Of a stretch of 64,000 nucleotides of DNA, positions 17,817-26,516 are shown piece by piece (positions within the stretch are counted from its first letter, which is position 1; each line of letters begins with the position of its first letter). The notes below the pieces were generated by a model. The model worked only from the letters and a program-made list of their open reading frames with translations. It had not been told where the DNA came from and ran no database searches. The stretch spans positions 1,364,001 to 1,428,000 of the forward strand of contig NZ_CP097843.1 in NCBI RefSeq assembly GCF_023611505.1, read 5' to 3'. This DNA is from Streptococcus oralis (GTDB lineage: Bacteria; Bacillota; Bacilli; Lactobacillales; Streptococcaceae). The position numbers were made by a program, and so were the translations under genes.

Positions 17817-18965
17817 CTAACGACTCTGTGATTGCTGGCTCGTTTGACTTCCCTGTTCTTCTTGTTTTTTCTTTTCTTCTTCCTGTTTTTTCTTCTCAGC
17901 TTCCTTGGCCTCTTGTTTGGCTTTTTCCTCAGCCTCTTCTATCAATTTATCCGCTATGGTATAGCTGTACGCTCCAGCCTCCATATCGACTACACTCGGT
18001 TCTGTCAATTGTGGCTTGATTTTGCTGTAATAAGGCAATTTCTTACTCAATTCTGACAAGGGAACCAAAATCTCATCTGTGTCCAGCATAGTAATTTTTA
18101 AAAGATCTGCTGTTGCCTTGCTCGGAGCTAATTCGATTTTCTGGATTTGACTCTTGATATCCTCACTGATAGTAGATAATCCTGTGATCAGCTCTTTCAC
18201 CTGCTGCTCATCATTAAAGGTAACTGTCAGATAAGTCTCAGGCAAGTTTAAGCGATTTACAGGAGTTGACTCAACCGCACCACTAGAAAGAATTGGATAA
18301 TACTCTTCACCAGACACATAATAACCGACAATATCAAACTCCTTAACCTCAATCGTAAAGTTAGTCGGAAATTGATAGTTAATCTTCGCTGATTCTATCC
18401 AATGGTTGGACTTGATTCGCTCAGCGTATGTTTCCTTATCCAACAATAGAGCTAAGGTATAGTCGCTATCTTGAATTCCAGAAGCCTGTTTGATGTCATC
18501 CGCCTGGGTGTTCCTATTTCCCTTAACCTCGATATTTTTGATGGTCGAAAGTGGAGTCAACAGATAGACTGAAAGAAGGAGGACCAGGACACTGGGTACC
18601 AAGATACTCACAGCTCGCCAAATATGAACAGGCGCAATTTTAGGTTTGGCTGGTTTCTCTGGTTTTTCTTTTTTCTTCTTTTCTTTTTCTTCTTTGACTT
18701 TCAGGTCATCCTTTTTAGATTTTTCTTCTTTTTCGGATGATTCTTCGTCTGGAACAGTTTCGTTCTGATCGGAATCACTTGATGACTTCTTACTTTCCTC
18801 TAACGACTTAGAGTTTTTCCCCATTCGAGCTTGTTTTTCCTTTTCCTTCTCCTCAGCTAGGGCAGCTTCTTCCTCAGCCTTTTTTTTCAGGTATTCCTGG
18901 TTTCGTTTCTGCCATTCAGACAATTCTTGCTTCTGGTTTGATTCTTTGTTCTTATCCTTTGACAT
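17817..18965 (-). CDS. divIB: Cell-division protein DivIB/FtsQ
   Basis: Bitopic division protein that works with DivIC and FtsL at the septum. 382 residues. A long, lysine- and glutamate-rich cytoplasmic N-terminus (about 1-112) is followed by one transmembrane helix (about 115-137, SILVPSVLVLLLSVYLL). Then an extracellular POTRA-type segment starting IKNIEVKGN, a beta domain, and a charged glutamine- and lysine-rich tail rich in EAEKKKQEEE. 10 bp after murG in murD-murG-divIB, the usual streptococcal dcw arrangement. Confidence 0.95.
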   Translation of the reverse strand: MSKDKNKESNQKQELSEWQKRNQEYLKKKAEEEAALAEEKEKEKQARMGKNSKSLEESKKSSSDSDQNETVPDEESSEKEEKSKKDDLKVKEEKEKKKKEKPEKPAKPKIAPVHIWRAVSILVPSVLVLLLSVYLLTPLSTIKNIEVKGNRNTQADDIKQASGIQDSDYTLALLLDKETYAERIKSNHWIESAKINYQFPTNFTIEVKEFDIVGYYVSGEEYYPILSSGAVESTPVNRLNLPETYLTVTFNDEQQVKELITGLSTISEDIKSQIQKIELAPSKATADLLKITMLDTDEILVPLSELSKKLPYYSKIKPQLTEPSVVDMEAGAYSYTIADKLIEEAEEKAKQEAKEAEKKKQEEEKKKQEEQGSQTSQQSQSR

Positions 18966-18974
18966 TGATATTCC

Positions 18975-20033
18975 TTATGCTAGGTCTTTTCTTAGTAGAT
19001 CGTAAAAATCTGCAAGAGATTTCAATTCAGTCGAAGCTTTCATGCTAGCTTGGTACTGATCCTTGTGACTAAGCAAGTGACTGAGTTTTTCCTCCAAGCT
19101 TTCCAAGGTCAAGTCACTTTCTTGAAGTTCTTCTGCATAGCCTTTCTTAACAAAGTAGGCTGCATTTTCAATCTGGTCTCCTCGACTTGCTTCACGACCC
19201 AATGGTACGATGAGATGGAGTTTCGCCATGGCTAAGAGCTCAAAAATCGTATTGGCACCGCCACGCGTTACCACCACATCTGCCATCTCCATCAAGGGTT
19301 GATAGAGATCTGTCACATAATCAACACGAAAGAGATTTTGACTCAATTCATTGAGGCTTGAATCTCCAGTGAGATTAATAATGTTGTAGCGCTCTGTCAA
19401 CTCTTTTTTATGGTCTGTCACTAATTGGTTAAATACACGAGCTCCTGCAGAACCACCCACAAACAATACAGTTGGCAATTTAGGATCAAAGTGGGTTTGG
19501 ATATCCACCAATTCATCTGGTTCTGAAGTTTTTTGATCTGAAACCTTTGTTACTGCTCCCACATGCTCGACTTTTGCGAGACCAGCAGCCTGCTCAAAGG
19601 TTGAATACATCTTAGTCGCAAATTTATAGGCAATTTTATTGGCCAAGCCCATAGACAGGTCCGATTCGTGAATAAAGACAGGCACTCCTGACACACGCGC
19701 TGCGATAACCGGCGGTACTGAGACAAATCCTCCCTTAGAAAAAAGAGCCTGTGGACGCAGTCGTAACATGATAAAGAGGGATTGGACAATTCCCCAACCA
19801 ACTTTAAACACGTCCAGCATATTTTGCCAAGAGAAATAGCGACGCAACTTCCCAGTCGCAATAGAATGGAAAGTAACATCCAAACCTGACTTGAGGATTT
19901 CTTGGTGTTCGATTCCGTGTTTATCACCAATATAGTGAACTTCCCAGCCGTCTTCGATGAACTTAGGCATTAACAAAAGATTGAGGGTGACATGTCCAAC
20001 CGTCCCCCCACCTGTAAAGACAATTTTTTTCAT
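18975..20033 (-). CDS. murG: UDP-GlcNAc:lipid I N-acetylglucosaminyltransferase
   Basis: MurG adds GlcNAc to lipid I to give lipid II at the inner face of the membrane. 352 residues, GT-B fold. The N-terminal glycine loop reads [11 protein letters not shown] (the second Gly of the common GGTGGH is Val here, as in other streptococci as far as I recall). The C-terminal donor site shows [16 protein letters not shown]. It begins 1 bp after murD and precedes divIB. Confidence 0.96.
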   Translation of the reverse strand: MKKIVFTGGGTVGHVTLNLLLMPKFIEDGWEVHYIGDKHGIEHQEILKSGLDVTFHSIATGKLRRYFSWQNMLDVFKVGWGIVQSLFIMLRLRPQALFSKGGFVSVPPVIAARVSGVPVFIHESDLSMGLANKIAYKFATKMYSTFEQAAGLAKVEHVGAVTKVSDQKTSEPDELVDIQTHFDPKLPTVLFVGGSAGARVFNQLVTDHKKELTERYNIINLTGDSSLNELSQNLFRVDYVTDLYQPLMEMADVVVTRGGANTIFELLAMAKLHLIVPLGREASRGDQIENAAYFVKKGYAEELQESDLTLESLEEKLSHLLSHKDQYQASMKASTELKSLADFYDLLRKDLA

Positions 20034-20034
20034 A

Positions 20035-21387
20035 TTATTCCTTTAACTCCGCTACTGTGTCGATAAAGAGGTCGCCACGTACTTCAAAGTTAGCATACAT
20101 ATCCCAGCTAGCATTTGCAGGACTGAGAAGGACTACATCTCCTTGAGTCGCAAGCTCATAGGCCTTGCGGGTCGCATCTGCAATATCTGTCGCATCTACA
20201 TAAGTCACACCAGCCTTCTCTGCTGCCCGTTTGACACGTTCTGAAGACTGACCGAGGATGATCATCTTCTTGAGCCCAGTAATATCTGGAACCAATTCGT
20301 CAAACTCATTCCCACGGTCCAAACCACCTGCAATTAAGATGACCTTACTATTGTCAAATCCTGACAAGGCTTTTTGAGTAGCCAAGATATTGGTTGACTT
20401 GCTATCGTTATAGAATTTGACCCCCTTGATTTCATCCACAAACTGGAGACGGTGCTTGACACCACCAAAGGCTGAAAGAGTTTCCTTGATGATTTGGTTA
20501 TCTACACCACGTAGCTTGGCTACTGCAATGGTCGCAAGGGCATTTTCCACATTGTGGCTACCTGGAACACCGATTTCACTAGCTGTCATGACCACTTCCC
20601 CACGGAAGTAGAGTTGACCATTTTCCAAATAGGCCCCATCAACCTTTTCCTTTGTTGAAAATGGTACAACAGTAGCCTGTGTTTTGGTAGCCAATTCTTT
20701 TGCCAAGTCTTGGTTAAAGTTCAAGACAAGGAAATCAGCTGCTGTCATATTATTTTGGATATTCCACTTAGCTACCACATAGGCCTCAAAAGAACCATGG
20801 TAGTCGATATGAGTGGGCATGAGGTTGGTAATAACCGCAATCTCAGGATGAAATTCTTGAACACCCATCAGTTGGAAGGAAGACAGTTCCATGACAAGGG
20901 TATCCTTGGCTGTTGCAGTTTGAGCCACTTGACTGGCAGGATAGCCGATGTTCCCTGACAAGAGACCATGTTGACCGGCAGCAGTCAAAACTTCCCCAAT
21001 CATAGTCGTTGTGGTTGTTTTCCCATTTGAACCTGTGATACCGATAATTGACGCTTCCGAGATCAAGTAAGCCAACTCCACCTCAGTCAAGACTGGAATT
21101 CCCTTTGCCAATGCCTTTTCAATCATGGGATTGCTATACGGAATACCTGGATTTTTCACCATCAGAGCGAAATCTTCATCCAACAATTCCAAAGGATGCC
21201 CACCAGTGACAACCTTGATTCCCTCTTCTAGCAAGCTTTGAGCAGCAGGATTTTCCTCAAAAGGTTTGCTGTCATTTACTGTCACAATGGCACCTAGCTT
21301 GTCCAATAAACGGGCTGCAGACTCACCAGACTTAGCCAAACCTAAAACAAGTACTTTCTTATTTTTAAATTGATCGATTACTTTCAT
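20035..21387 (-). CDS. murD: UDP-MurNAc-L-Ala:D-Glu ligase
   Basis: MurD adds D-glutamate to UDP-MurNAc-L-alanine. 450 residues, three Mur-ligase domains: N-terminal UDP-binding fold ([17 protein letters not shown]), central ATPase with P-loop [12 protein letters not shown] at about 113-124, and C-terminal domain with [10 protein letters not shown] and [13 protein letters not shown]. First of murD-murG-divIB. No frameshift or unusual feature. Confidence 0.97.
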   Translation of the reverse strand: MKVIDQFKNKKVLVLGLAKSGESAARLLDKLGAIVTVNDSKPFEENPAAQSLLEEGIKVVTGGHPLELLDEDFALMVKNPGIPYSNPMIEKALAKGIPVLTEVELAYLISEASIIGITGSNGKTTTTTMIGEVLTAAGQHGLLSGNIGYPASQVAQTATAKDTLVMELSSFQLMGVQEFHPEIAVITNLMPTHIDYHGSFEAYVVAKWNIQNNMTAADFLVLNFNQDLAKELATKTQATVVPFSTKEKVDGAYLENGQLYFRGEVVMTASEIGVPGSHNVENALATIAVAKLRGVDNQIIKETLSAFGGVKHRLQFVDEIKGVKFYNDSKSTNILATQKALSGFDNSKVILIAGGLDRGNEFDELVPDITGLKKMIILGQSSERVKRAAEKAGVTYVDATDIADATRKAYELATQGDVVLLSPANASWDMYANFEVRGDLFIDTVAELKE

Positions 21388-21475
21388 GTCTCAAACTCCA
21401 TTTCTACTCCTACTATTTTACCATTTTTATGGAAATAATACTAAGCGAAAATGCTCTAGTCCTCATTCTGACATT

Positions 21476-21501
21476 GAAAAAGAGAGCCATAGCTCTCTTT
21501 C
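21476..21501 (-). terminator. Terminator after the DUF3165-like gene
   Basis: AGAGAGC (21481-21487) pairs with GCTCTCT (21492-21498); on the minus strand a T run follows. Confidence 0.8.
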
Positions 21502-21504
21502 TAT

Positions 21505-21759
21505 TTATCTTCTTTTGCTCTTTTTTACAGGCATAAGCGTAATGTCCCTCAAGCTAAAGTAGGCTAGGGCCAGCATAGCTATTGTGACAAAGAATTCTGT
21601 CGGTAATTGGAAGATTTGCAAGATGGACAACATCAGCAAAATCAAGAGTGCAACAACTACAAAGACTAAGATAACGATGTTGACTGTTCCTTTGATACTT
21701 TGTGGTGTCGCAAATACATAGAGTAGTAATAAGAGTATCCCTATGATTAAATAGACCAT
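21505..21759 (-). CDS. Small membrane protein, DUF3165-like
   Basis: 84 residues: two to three hydrophobic segments (about 1-20, 25-48, 52-70) and a basic tail KKSKRR facing the cytoplasm. I recognise it as the streptococcal DUF3165 type, with no known function. It follows typA by 19 bp and shares its terminator, so both are probably cotranscribed. Confidence 0.75.
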   Translation of the reverse strand: MVYLIIGILLLLLYVFATPQSIKGTVNIVILVFVVVALLILLMLSILQIFQLPTEFFVTIAMLALAYFSLRDITLMPVKKSKRR

Positions 21760-21778
21760 CTTTATCTCTTTCTAGCTG

Positions 21779-23620
21779 TTACTCAGCTGATTTTTTCTTT
21801 TTGTTGGCTTTCTCACGCTCTGCCTTGTTAAGGATTTGCTTACGCAAACGGATTGACTCAGGCGTTACTTCCATGTACTCATCGTCATTCAAGAATTCAA
21901 GAGACTCTTCAAGGGTCAAGATACGAGGTGTCTTGATAACCGCTGTTTGGTCCTTAGTAGCTGAACGGACGTTGGTCATTTGTTTGGCCTTAGTGATGTT
22001 AACTGTCAAGTCGTTTTCACGAGAGTTTTCACCAATGATCATTCCTTCGTAAACCTCAGTACCTGGGTTGACAAAGATGGTTCCACGTTCTTCGATAGAC
22101 ATGATTGAGTAAGTCGTTGCCTTACCAGCATCGATGGAAACGAGGGCACCACGGTGACGTCCACCAATTTCACCCGGAATCAATGGCAAGTATTGGTCAA
22201 AGGTATGGTTCATGATACCGTAACCACGAGTCATTGACAAGAACTCAGTTGAGTATCCGATCAAACCACGCGCTGGAACAAGGAAGACCAAACGAGTTTG
22301 ACCATTACCAGTTGAAATCATATCCAACATTTCACCCTTACGTTCAGAAAGGCTTTGGATAACAGATCCTTGGTATTCTTCTGGAGTATCGATTTGAACA
22401 CGTTCGAATGGTTCACATTTAACACCGTCAATTTCTTTTACGATAACTTCTGGACGAGATACTTGAAGTTCATAACCCTCACGGCGCATGGTTTCAATCA
22501 GGATTGACAAGTGCAATTCTCCACGTCCTGAAACAGTCCATTTATCTGGTGAGTCCGTTGGGTCAACACGAAGGGAAACGTCTGTTTGCAATTCTGCTTG
22601 CAAGCGTTCTTCTACCTTACGAGAAGTCACCCATTTCCCTTCACGACCTGCAAATGGTGAATTATTTACCAAGAAGGTCATTTGGAGGGTTGGTTCATCG
22701 ATATGTAGGATTGGAAGAGGTTCAATGGCATCCGTCGGAGTAATAGTTTCACCAACAAAGATATCTTCCATACCGGATACGGCAATCAAGTCACCTGCTT
22801 TGGCTTCTTGGATTTCACGACGTTCCAAACCAAAGAAACCGAAGAGTTTTGTTACACGGAAGTTCTTCGTTGTACCATCTAGTTTAGAAAGGGTAACTTG
22901 GTCTCCAACTTTCACACTACCACGGAAGACACGACCGATACCGATACGACCTACGAAATCATTGTAGTCCAAAAGTGACACTTGGAACTGCAAAGGCTCA
23001 TCTGAGTTGTCTACTGGAGCTGGGATATGGTCGATAATGGTGTCAAAGATTGGCGCCATTGTTTTTTCTTGATCAGCTGGATCATCTGACAAGGAAGATG
23101 TTCCGTTGATAGCTGAAGCATAAACAACTGGGAAATCAAGCTGGTCATCATCTGCGCCAAGCTCGATGAAGAGTTCCAAGACTTCGTCCACTACTTCTGC
23201 TGGGCGAGCTGATGGTTTATCTATTTTGTTGACAACCACGATTGGGACAAGGTCTTGTTCCAAGGCTTTTTTCAATACGAAACGAGTCTGTGGCATGGTT
23301 CCTTCGTAGGCATCTACGACCAAGACAACACCGTCAACCATTTTCATGATACGCTCAACTTCTCCACCGAAGTCCGCGTGTCCTGGTGTGTCCATGATAT
23401 TGATACGAGTTCCGTTGTAGGCAACGGCTGTATTTTTAGCAAGGATGGTAATTCCACGCTCTTTTTCGATATCGTTTGAGTCCATAGCACGCTCTGCCAA
23501 TTCAGTACGTGCATCAAGCGTTTCTGATTGTTTCAATAATTCATCAACGAGGGTTGTTTTCCCGTGGTCAACGTGGGCAATAATGGCTACGTTACGGATA
23601 TCTTCTCTTAATTTTGTCAT
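21779..23620 (-). CDS. typA: Ribosome-associated GTPase TypA/BipA
   Basis: TypA is a translational GTPase related to EF-G that binds ribosomes and helps assembly and stress adaptation. 613 residues from the ATG at 23620, chosen for the family start [10 protein letters not shown] and the AGAGGAAAT ribosome site; the frame extends 20 codons further up without support. G motifs: AHVDHGKTT (G1), [11 protein letters not shown] (G3), NKIDKPSA (G4). The C-terminal domain shows [19 protein letters not shown], characteristic of the family. Confidence 0.96.
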   Translation of the reverse strand: MTKLREDIRNVAIIAHVDHGKTTLVDELLKQSETLDARTELAERAMDSNDIEKERGITILAKNTAVAYNGTRINIMDTPGHADFGGEVERIMKMVDGVVLVVDAYEGTMPQTRFVLKKALEQDLVPIVVVNKIDKPSARPAEVVDEVLELFIELGADDDQLDFPVVYASAINGTSSLSDDPADQEKTMAPIFDTIIDHIPAPVDNSDEPLQFQVSLLDYNDFVGRIGIGRVFRGSVKVGDQVTLSKLDGTTKNFRVTKLFGFFGLERREIQEAKAGDLIAVSGMEDIFVGETITPTDAIEPLPILHIDEPTLQMTFLVNNSPFAGREGKWVTSRKVEERLQAELQTDVSLRVDPTDSPDKWTVSGRGELHLSILIETMRREGYELQVSRPEVIVKEIDGVKCEPFERVQIDTPEEYQGSVIQSLSERKGEMLDMISTGNGQTRLVFLVPARGLIGYSTEFLSMTRGYGIMNHTFDQYLPLIPGEIGGRHRGALVSIDAGKATTYSIMSIEERGTIFVNPGTEVYEGMIIGENSRENDLTVNITKAKQMTNVRSATKDQTAVIKTPRILTLEESLEFLNDDEYMEVTPESIRLRKQILNKAEREKANKKKKSAE

Positions 23621-23780
23621 GATTTCCTCTATAATATTTAAATTTTTATTTCTAACTGAACAATTATACCACAGTCTCATTCAAAAATCACAGTTCAGCT
23701 AAGTGTAAATGTTTTCACTCTGCTTTTCTAGTCAAGGCAACTCTTTTCAAAGTCAGAGACTTATGATAAGATAAGCTGGT

Positions 23781-24506
23781 ATGCGTTTAGATAGATTATT
23801 AGCCCAAGAAAAAATCAGTCGCAAGGCTATGAAACAGGCACTTTTGAAAAAAGAAATCCTAGTGAACGATTGCCCAGCCAGCTCCCTCGCTCAAAATGTC
23901 GACACTGGATTACAGAAATTAGTCTTTCAAGGACGGCGGATTCAAGGATACGAGCACACCTACCTCATGCTTCATAAGCCAAACGGAGTCGTTACAGCTA
24001 GCAAAGATAAGAAACTTCCAACCGTCATGGACCTCCTTCCACCTGACATCCAGTCTGACCAGCTCTATGCTGTCGGCAGATTAGACCGTGATACGACGGG
24101 GCTACTCCTTTTGACAGACAATGGACCTTTAGGATTCCAACTCCTTCATCCCCAGTACCATGTCGATAAATCCTATCAAGTGGTGGTAAATGGACTGCTC
24201 ACACCAGACCATATCCAGTCATTCAAAGAGGGAATTGTCTTTTTAGATGGGACCACTTGTAAACCTGCAAAACTAGAAATTCTGTCCGCAAGTTCTTCCT
24301 CCAGTCAAGCCACCATCACCATCTCCGAAGGCAAGTTTCATCAGGTTAAAAAAATGTTCCTCTCAGTCGGTGTCAAGGTGGTCTCTCTCAAACGAGTTCA
24401 GTTCGATGATTTTACATTAGATTCAGAACTTGCAGAAGGGCAATACCGTCCCTTAAATCCAGAGGAATTGGAAATCATAAAAAACTATTTAGAGAAAAGT
24501 GGATAA
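23781..24506 (+). CDS. Pseudouridine synthase, RsuA family (16S rRNA)
   Basis: 241 residues. An N-terminal S4 RNA-binding domain (MRLDRLLAQEKISRKAMKQALL region) is followed by the synthase domain, with the catalytic Asp in GRLDRDTTGLLLLTDNG at about 101-117. Family members isomerise a single uridine in 16S rRNA (U516 in E. coli). Divergent from typA. No convincing ribosome site; a TATGAT just 13 bp before ATG suggests a very short or absent leader. Ends at a bidirectional terminator. Confidence 0.9.
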   Translation: MRLDRLLAQEKISRKAMKQALLKKEILVNDCPASSLAQNVDTGLQKLVFQGRRIQGYEHTYLMLHKPNGVVTASKDKKLPTVMDLLPPDIQSDQLYAVGRLDRDTTGLLLLTDNGPLGFQLLHPQYHVDKSYQVVVNGLLTPDHIQSFKEGIVFLDGTTCKPAKLEILSASSSSSQATITISEGKFHQVKKMFLSVGVKVVSLKRVQFDDFTLDSELAEGQYRPLNPEELEIIKNYLEKSG

Positions 24507-24508
24507 AA

Positions 24509-24536
24509 GAAAAAAAGCTTTATATAAAGCTTTTTG
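24509..24536. terminator. Bidirectional terminator
   Basis: AAAAAAGCTTTATATAAAGCTTTTT, a self-complementary hairpin with A and T runs, between the convergent pseudouridine synthase and small membrane protein genes. Confidence 0.85.
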
Positions 24537-24544
24537 TTTATTGC

Positions 24545-24778
24545 TTATCTAAAAAATACTGCGACGGTTGCAATCCAGTTAAGTACAGAAACCACAAGTC
24601 CTACGATGTTGAGAATTTTTTCTGTTTTATAGTCTAGTCCAGATTCTTTTTGGTATGAAAAAGCCAAGACCAATCCTATGATCCCCAAAATCAGACCTAC
24701 TATTGGAAATAGCAAACCAAGGACGATAGATAAGATACCTAAAATAAGTGAAGGTTTTTTCTTTTGTTGTGAATTCAT
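24545..24778 (-). CDS. Small DUF4190-like membrane protein
   Basis: 77 residues. A short basic start (MNSQQKKKPS) is followed by two hydrophobic helices (about 11-39 and 56-76) joined by a charged loop. The pattern LGILSIVLGLLFPIVGLILG is typical of DUF4190 proteins. Function unknown. Monocistronic. Confidence 0.7.
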   Translation of the reverse strand: MNSQQKKKPSLILGILSIVLGLLFPIVGLILGIIGLVLAFSYQKESGLDYKTEKILNIVGLVVSVLNWIATVAVFFR

Positions 24779-24864
24779 ATTATAAAATCTCCTTAAATTT
24801 ATTATAAATGATGGTACCTTAAGATACTAGCTTTATCTATCATTCGACAGTTTTTTAAAGAATC

Positions 24865-25245
24865 TTAGCTAGTCTTCACTTTCCCTTTCCAAGAATCCAA
24901 TCCATAAGAAAGGATATAAATCTCAGAAAAACCTTGTTTTTTCAGATAAAGTGCTGCATTGGTCACTCCTTGTCCGCGTTGATTTTCGTAGAGAAGGACA
25001 GGTTTATCCTTGCGAAGGGCTGCAAGGCTTGACTTCAACTGATTTGAAGGAATATTGCGCGCACCAAGGATATGTTTTCTGTGAAATTCTGCTGGTTCAC
25101 GGACATCAATCAACTGCCCTTTTCGAATCAAGGCTTCAAATTCTGTATTATCCACAATCTTAGCCGCACGACGAATACGAAGGTAGTTATACCCCATCCA
25201 TGCCGCCATCGCTAGTACGATTCCCCACAAAACCCAAATTGTCAT
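24865..25245 (-). CDS. Membrane-anchored rhodanese-like protein lacking the catalytic Cys
   Basis: 126 residues: an N-terminal transmembrane helix (about 2-20) and a single rhodanese domain with DVREPAEFHRKHILGARNIP at about 49-68. In active enzymes the next strand ends in a Cys-containing loop; here that loop reads VLLYENQRGQG, with no Cys anywhere near. So the domain is unlikely to transfer sulfur and may only bind or signal. It overlaps the upstream YqgQ-like gene by 4 bp. Confidence 0.85.
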   Translation of the reverse strand: MTIWVLWGIVLAMAAWMGYNYLRIRRAAKIVDNTEFEALIRKGQLIDVREPAEFHRKHILGARNIPSNQLKSSLAALRKDKPVLLYENQRGQGVTNAALYLKKQGFSEIYILSYGLDSWKGKVKTS

Positions 25246-25466
25246 AAGTTCTTATCTCCATTTTTCTCAATATAGTCTAATTCTATCTTGTGCTCCCTGC
25301 GGAGAACAGCTTCCGCTTCTAGGTAATCTAGCTTGTCCATCAGACCTGCATCATAGATCCGAGAGAGTTCGAGCTTCATCAGTTCAATATCATACAAGCG
25401 CTTCCCCATGTAAACAATAATGCCAAACTGTTTGAGAAATTGTTGCACATCATAGAATGTTTTCAT
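25242..25466 (-). CDS. YqgQ-like small protein
   Basis: 74 residues from the ATG at 25466; I recognise the family by FYDVQQFLKQFGIIVYMGKR and the acidic C-terminal helices. The frame reaches 25502 but the family start and a weak GGAAG site favour 25466. Function unknown; in Firmicutes it often lies next to glucokinase and rhodanese-like genes. Coupled to the rhodanese gene by an overlap. Confidence 0.75.
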   Translation of the reverse strand: MKTFYDVQQFLKQFGIIVYMGKRLYDIELMKLELSRIYDAGLMDKLDYLEAEAVLRREHKIELDYIEKNGDKNL

Positions 25467-25541
25467 AGCTTCCATTCTAACAGATTTTAGACTTTTTTTC
25501 AATACTGGACCGGCTCTTTCCCCCTATTTTCTTCGTCTTCA

Positions 25542-25571
25542 TTGTCCATTCTTCCGCAAGTGTGGTACAAT
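25542..25571 (+). promoter_or_regulatory. LysR-gene promoter giving an apparently leaderless mRNA
   Basis: TTGTCC (25542-25547), 18-bp spacer, TACAAT (25566-25571); the ATG follows after only six bases (AAAAAC), so transcription would start at or near the start codon. Confidence 0.65.
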
Positions 25572-25577
25572 AAAAAC

Positions 25578-26486
25578 ATGAGAATTCAACAACTACACTA
25601 TATTATCAAAATCGTCGAAACTGGCTCTATGAATGAAGCAGCCAAGCAACTCTTTATCACCCAACCCAGTCTTTCAAATGCCGTTCGAGACTTGGAAAAT
25701 GAAATGGGCATTGAAATCTTTATCCGCAATCCCAAGGGCATTACCTTAACCCGTGATGGGATGGAGTTTCTCTCCTACGCTCGTCAAGTTGTCGAGCAAA
25801 CTCAGCTTCTGGAGGAACGCTATAAAAATCCTGTCGCCCACCGCGAACTCTTTAGTGTTTCCTCTCAGCACTATGCCTTTGTAGTCAATGCCTTTGTATC
25901 CCTGCTCAAGAAAAGTGATATGGAAAAATACGAGCTTTTTCTTCGTGAAACTCGGACTTGGGAGATTATCGACGATGTCAAGAACTTCCGTAGTGAAGTC
26001 GGTGTCCTCTTCTTAAACAGCTACAACCGTGATGTTTTAACAAAAATGCTGGATGACAACCACCTCTTGGCCCACCATCTCTTTACAGCCCAGCCCCATA
26101 TCTTCGTCAGCAAAACCAACCCTCTAGCAAAGAAAGATAAGGTTAAACTAGAAGACTTGGAGAACTTCCCTTACCTCAGCTATGACCAAGGGACTCACAA
26201 CTCCTTCTACTTCTCTGAAGAGATTCTCTCGCAGGAATACCACAAAAAATCTATCGTGGTCAGCGACCGTGCCACCCTCTTTAATCTCTTAATTGGTTTG
26301 GACGGATACACGATTGCAACAGGGATTTTGAACAGCAACCTCAACGGAGACAATATCGTTTCCATTCCACTGGACATAGACGATCCTATCGAGCTAGTCT
26401 ACATCCAGCATGAAAAAACCAGCCTGTCTAAGATGGGCGAACGCTTTATCGAATACTTAGTAGAAGAAGTTCAATTCGATAATTAA
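25578..26486 (+). CDS. LysR-family transcriptional regulator
   Basis: 302 residues from ATG 25578, chosen for the family start MRIQQLHYIIKIVETGS; the upstream frame is inside the promoter. The N-terminal helix-turn-helix spans about 18-40 (MNEAAKQLFITQPSLSNAV), followed by a linker helix and an effector domain. It is close to streptococcal CpsY/MtaR-type regulators, but I cannot assign the target or effector. No ribosome site is present and the -10 is six bases away, so the message is probably leaderless. The next gene follows on the same strand 30 bp later. Confidence 0.88.
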   Translation: MRIQQLHYIIKIVETGSMNEAAKQLFITQPSLSNAVRDLENEMGIEIFIRNPKGITLTRDGMEFLSYARQVVEQTQLLEERYKNPVAHRELFSVSSQHYAFVVNAFVSLLKKSDMEKYELFLRETRTWEIIDDVKNFRSEVGVLFLNSYNRDVLTKMLDDNHLLAHHLFTAQPHIFVSKTNPLAKKDKVKLEDLENFPYLSYDQGTHNSFYFSEEILSQEYHKKSIVVSDRATLFNLLIGLDGYTIATGILNSNLNGDNIVSIPLDIDDPIELVYIQHEKTSLSKMGERFIEYLVEEVQFDN

Positions 26487-26516
26487 TAGGAAAAAGAAAA
26501 AGTTAGGAAATAGAAA

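Noticed and set aside
22488..23702. Long plus-strand frames opposite typA (up to 159 codons)
   Set aside because: Antisense to a conserved GTPase; codon use mirrors typA and no start site is seen.
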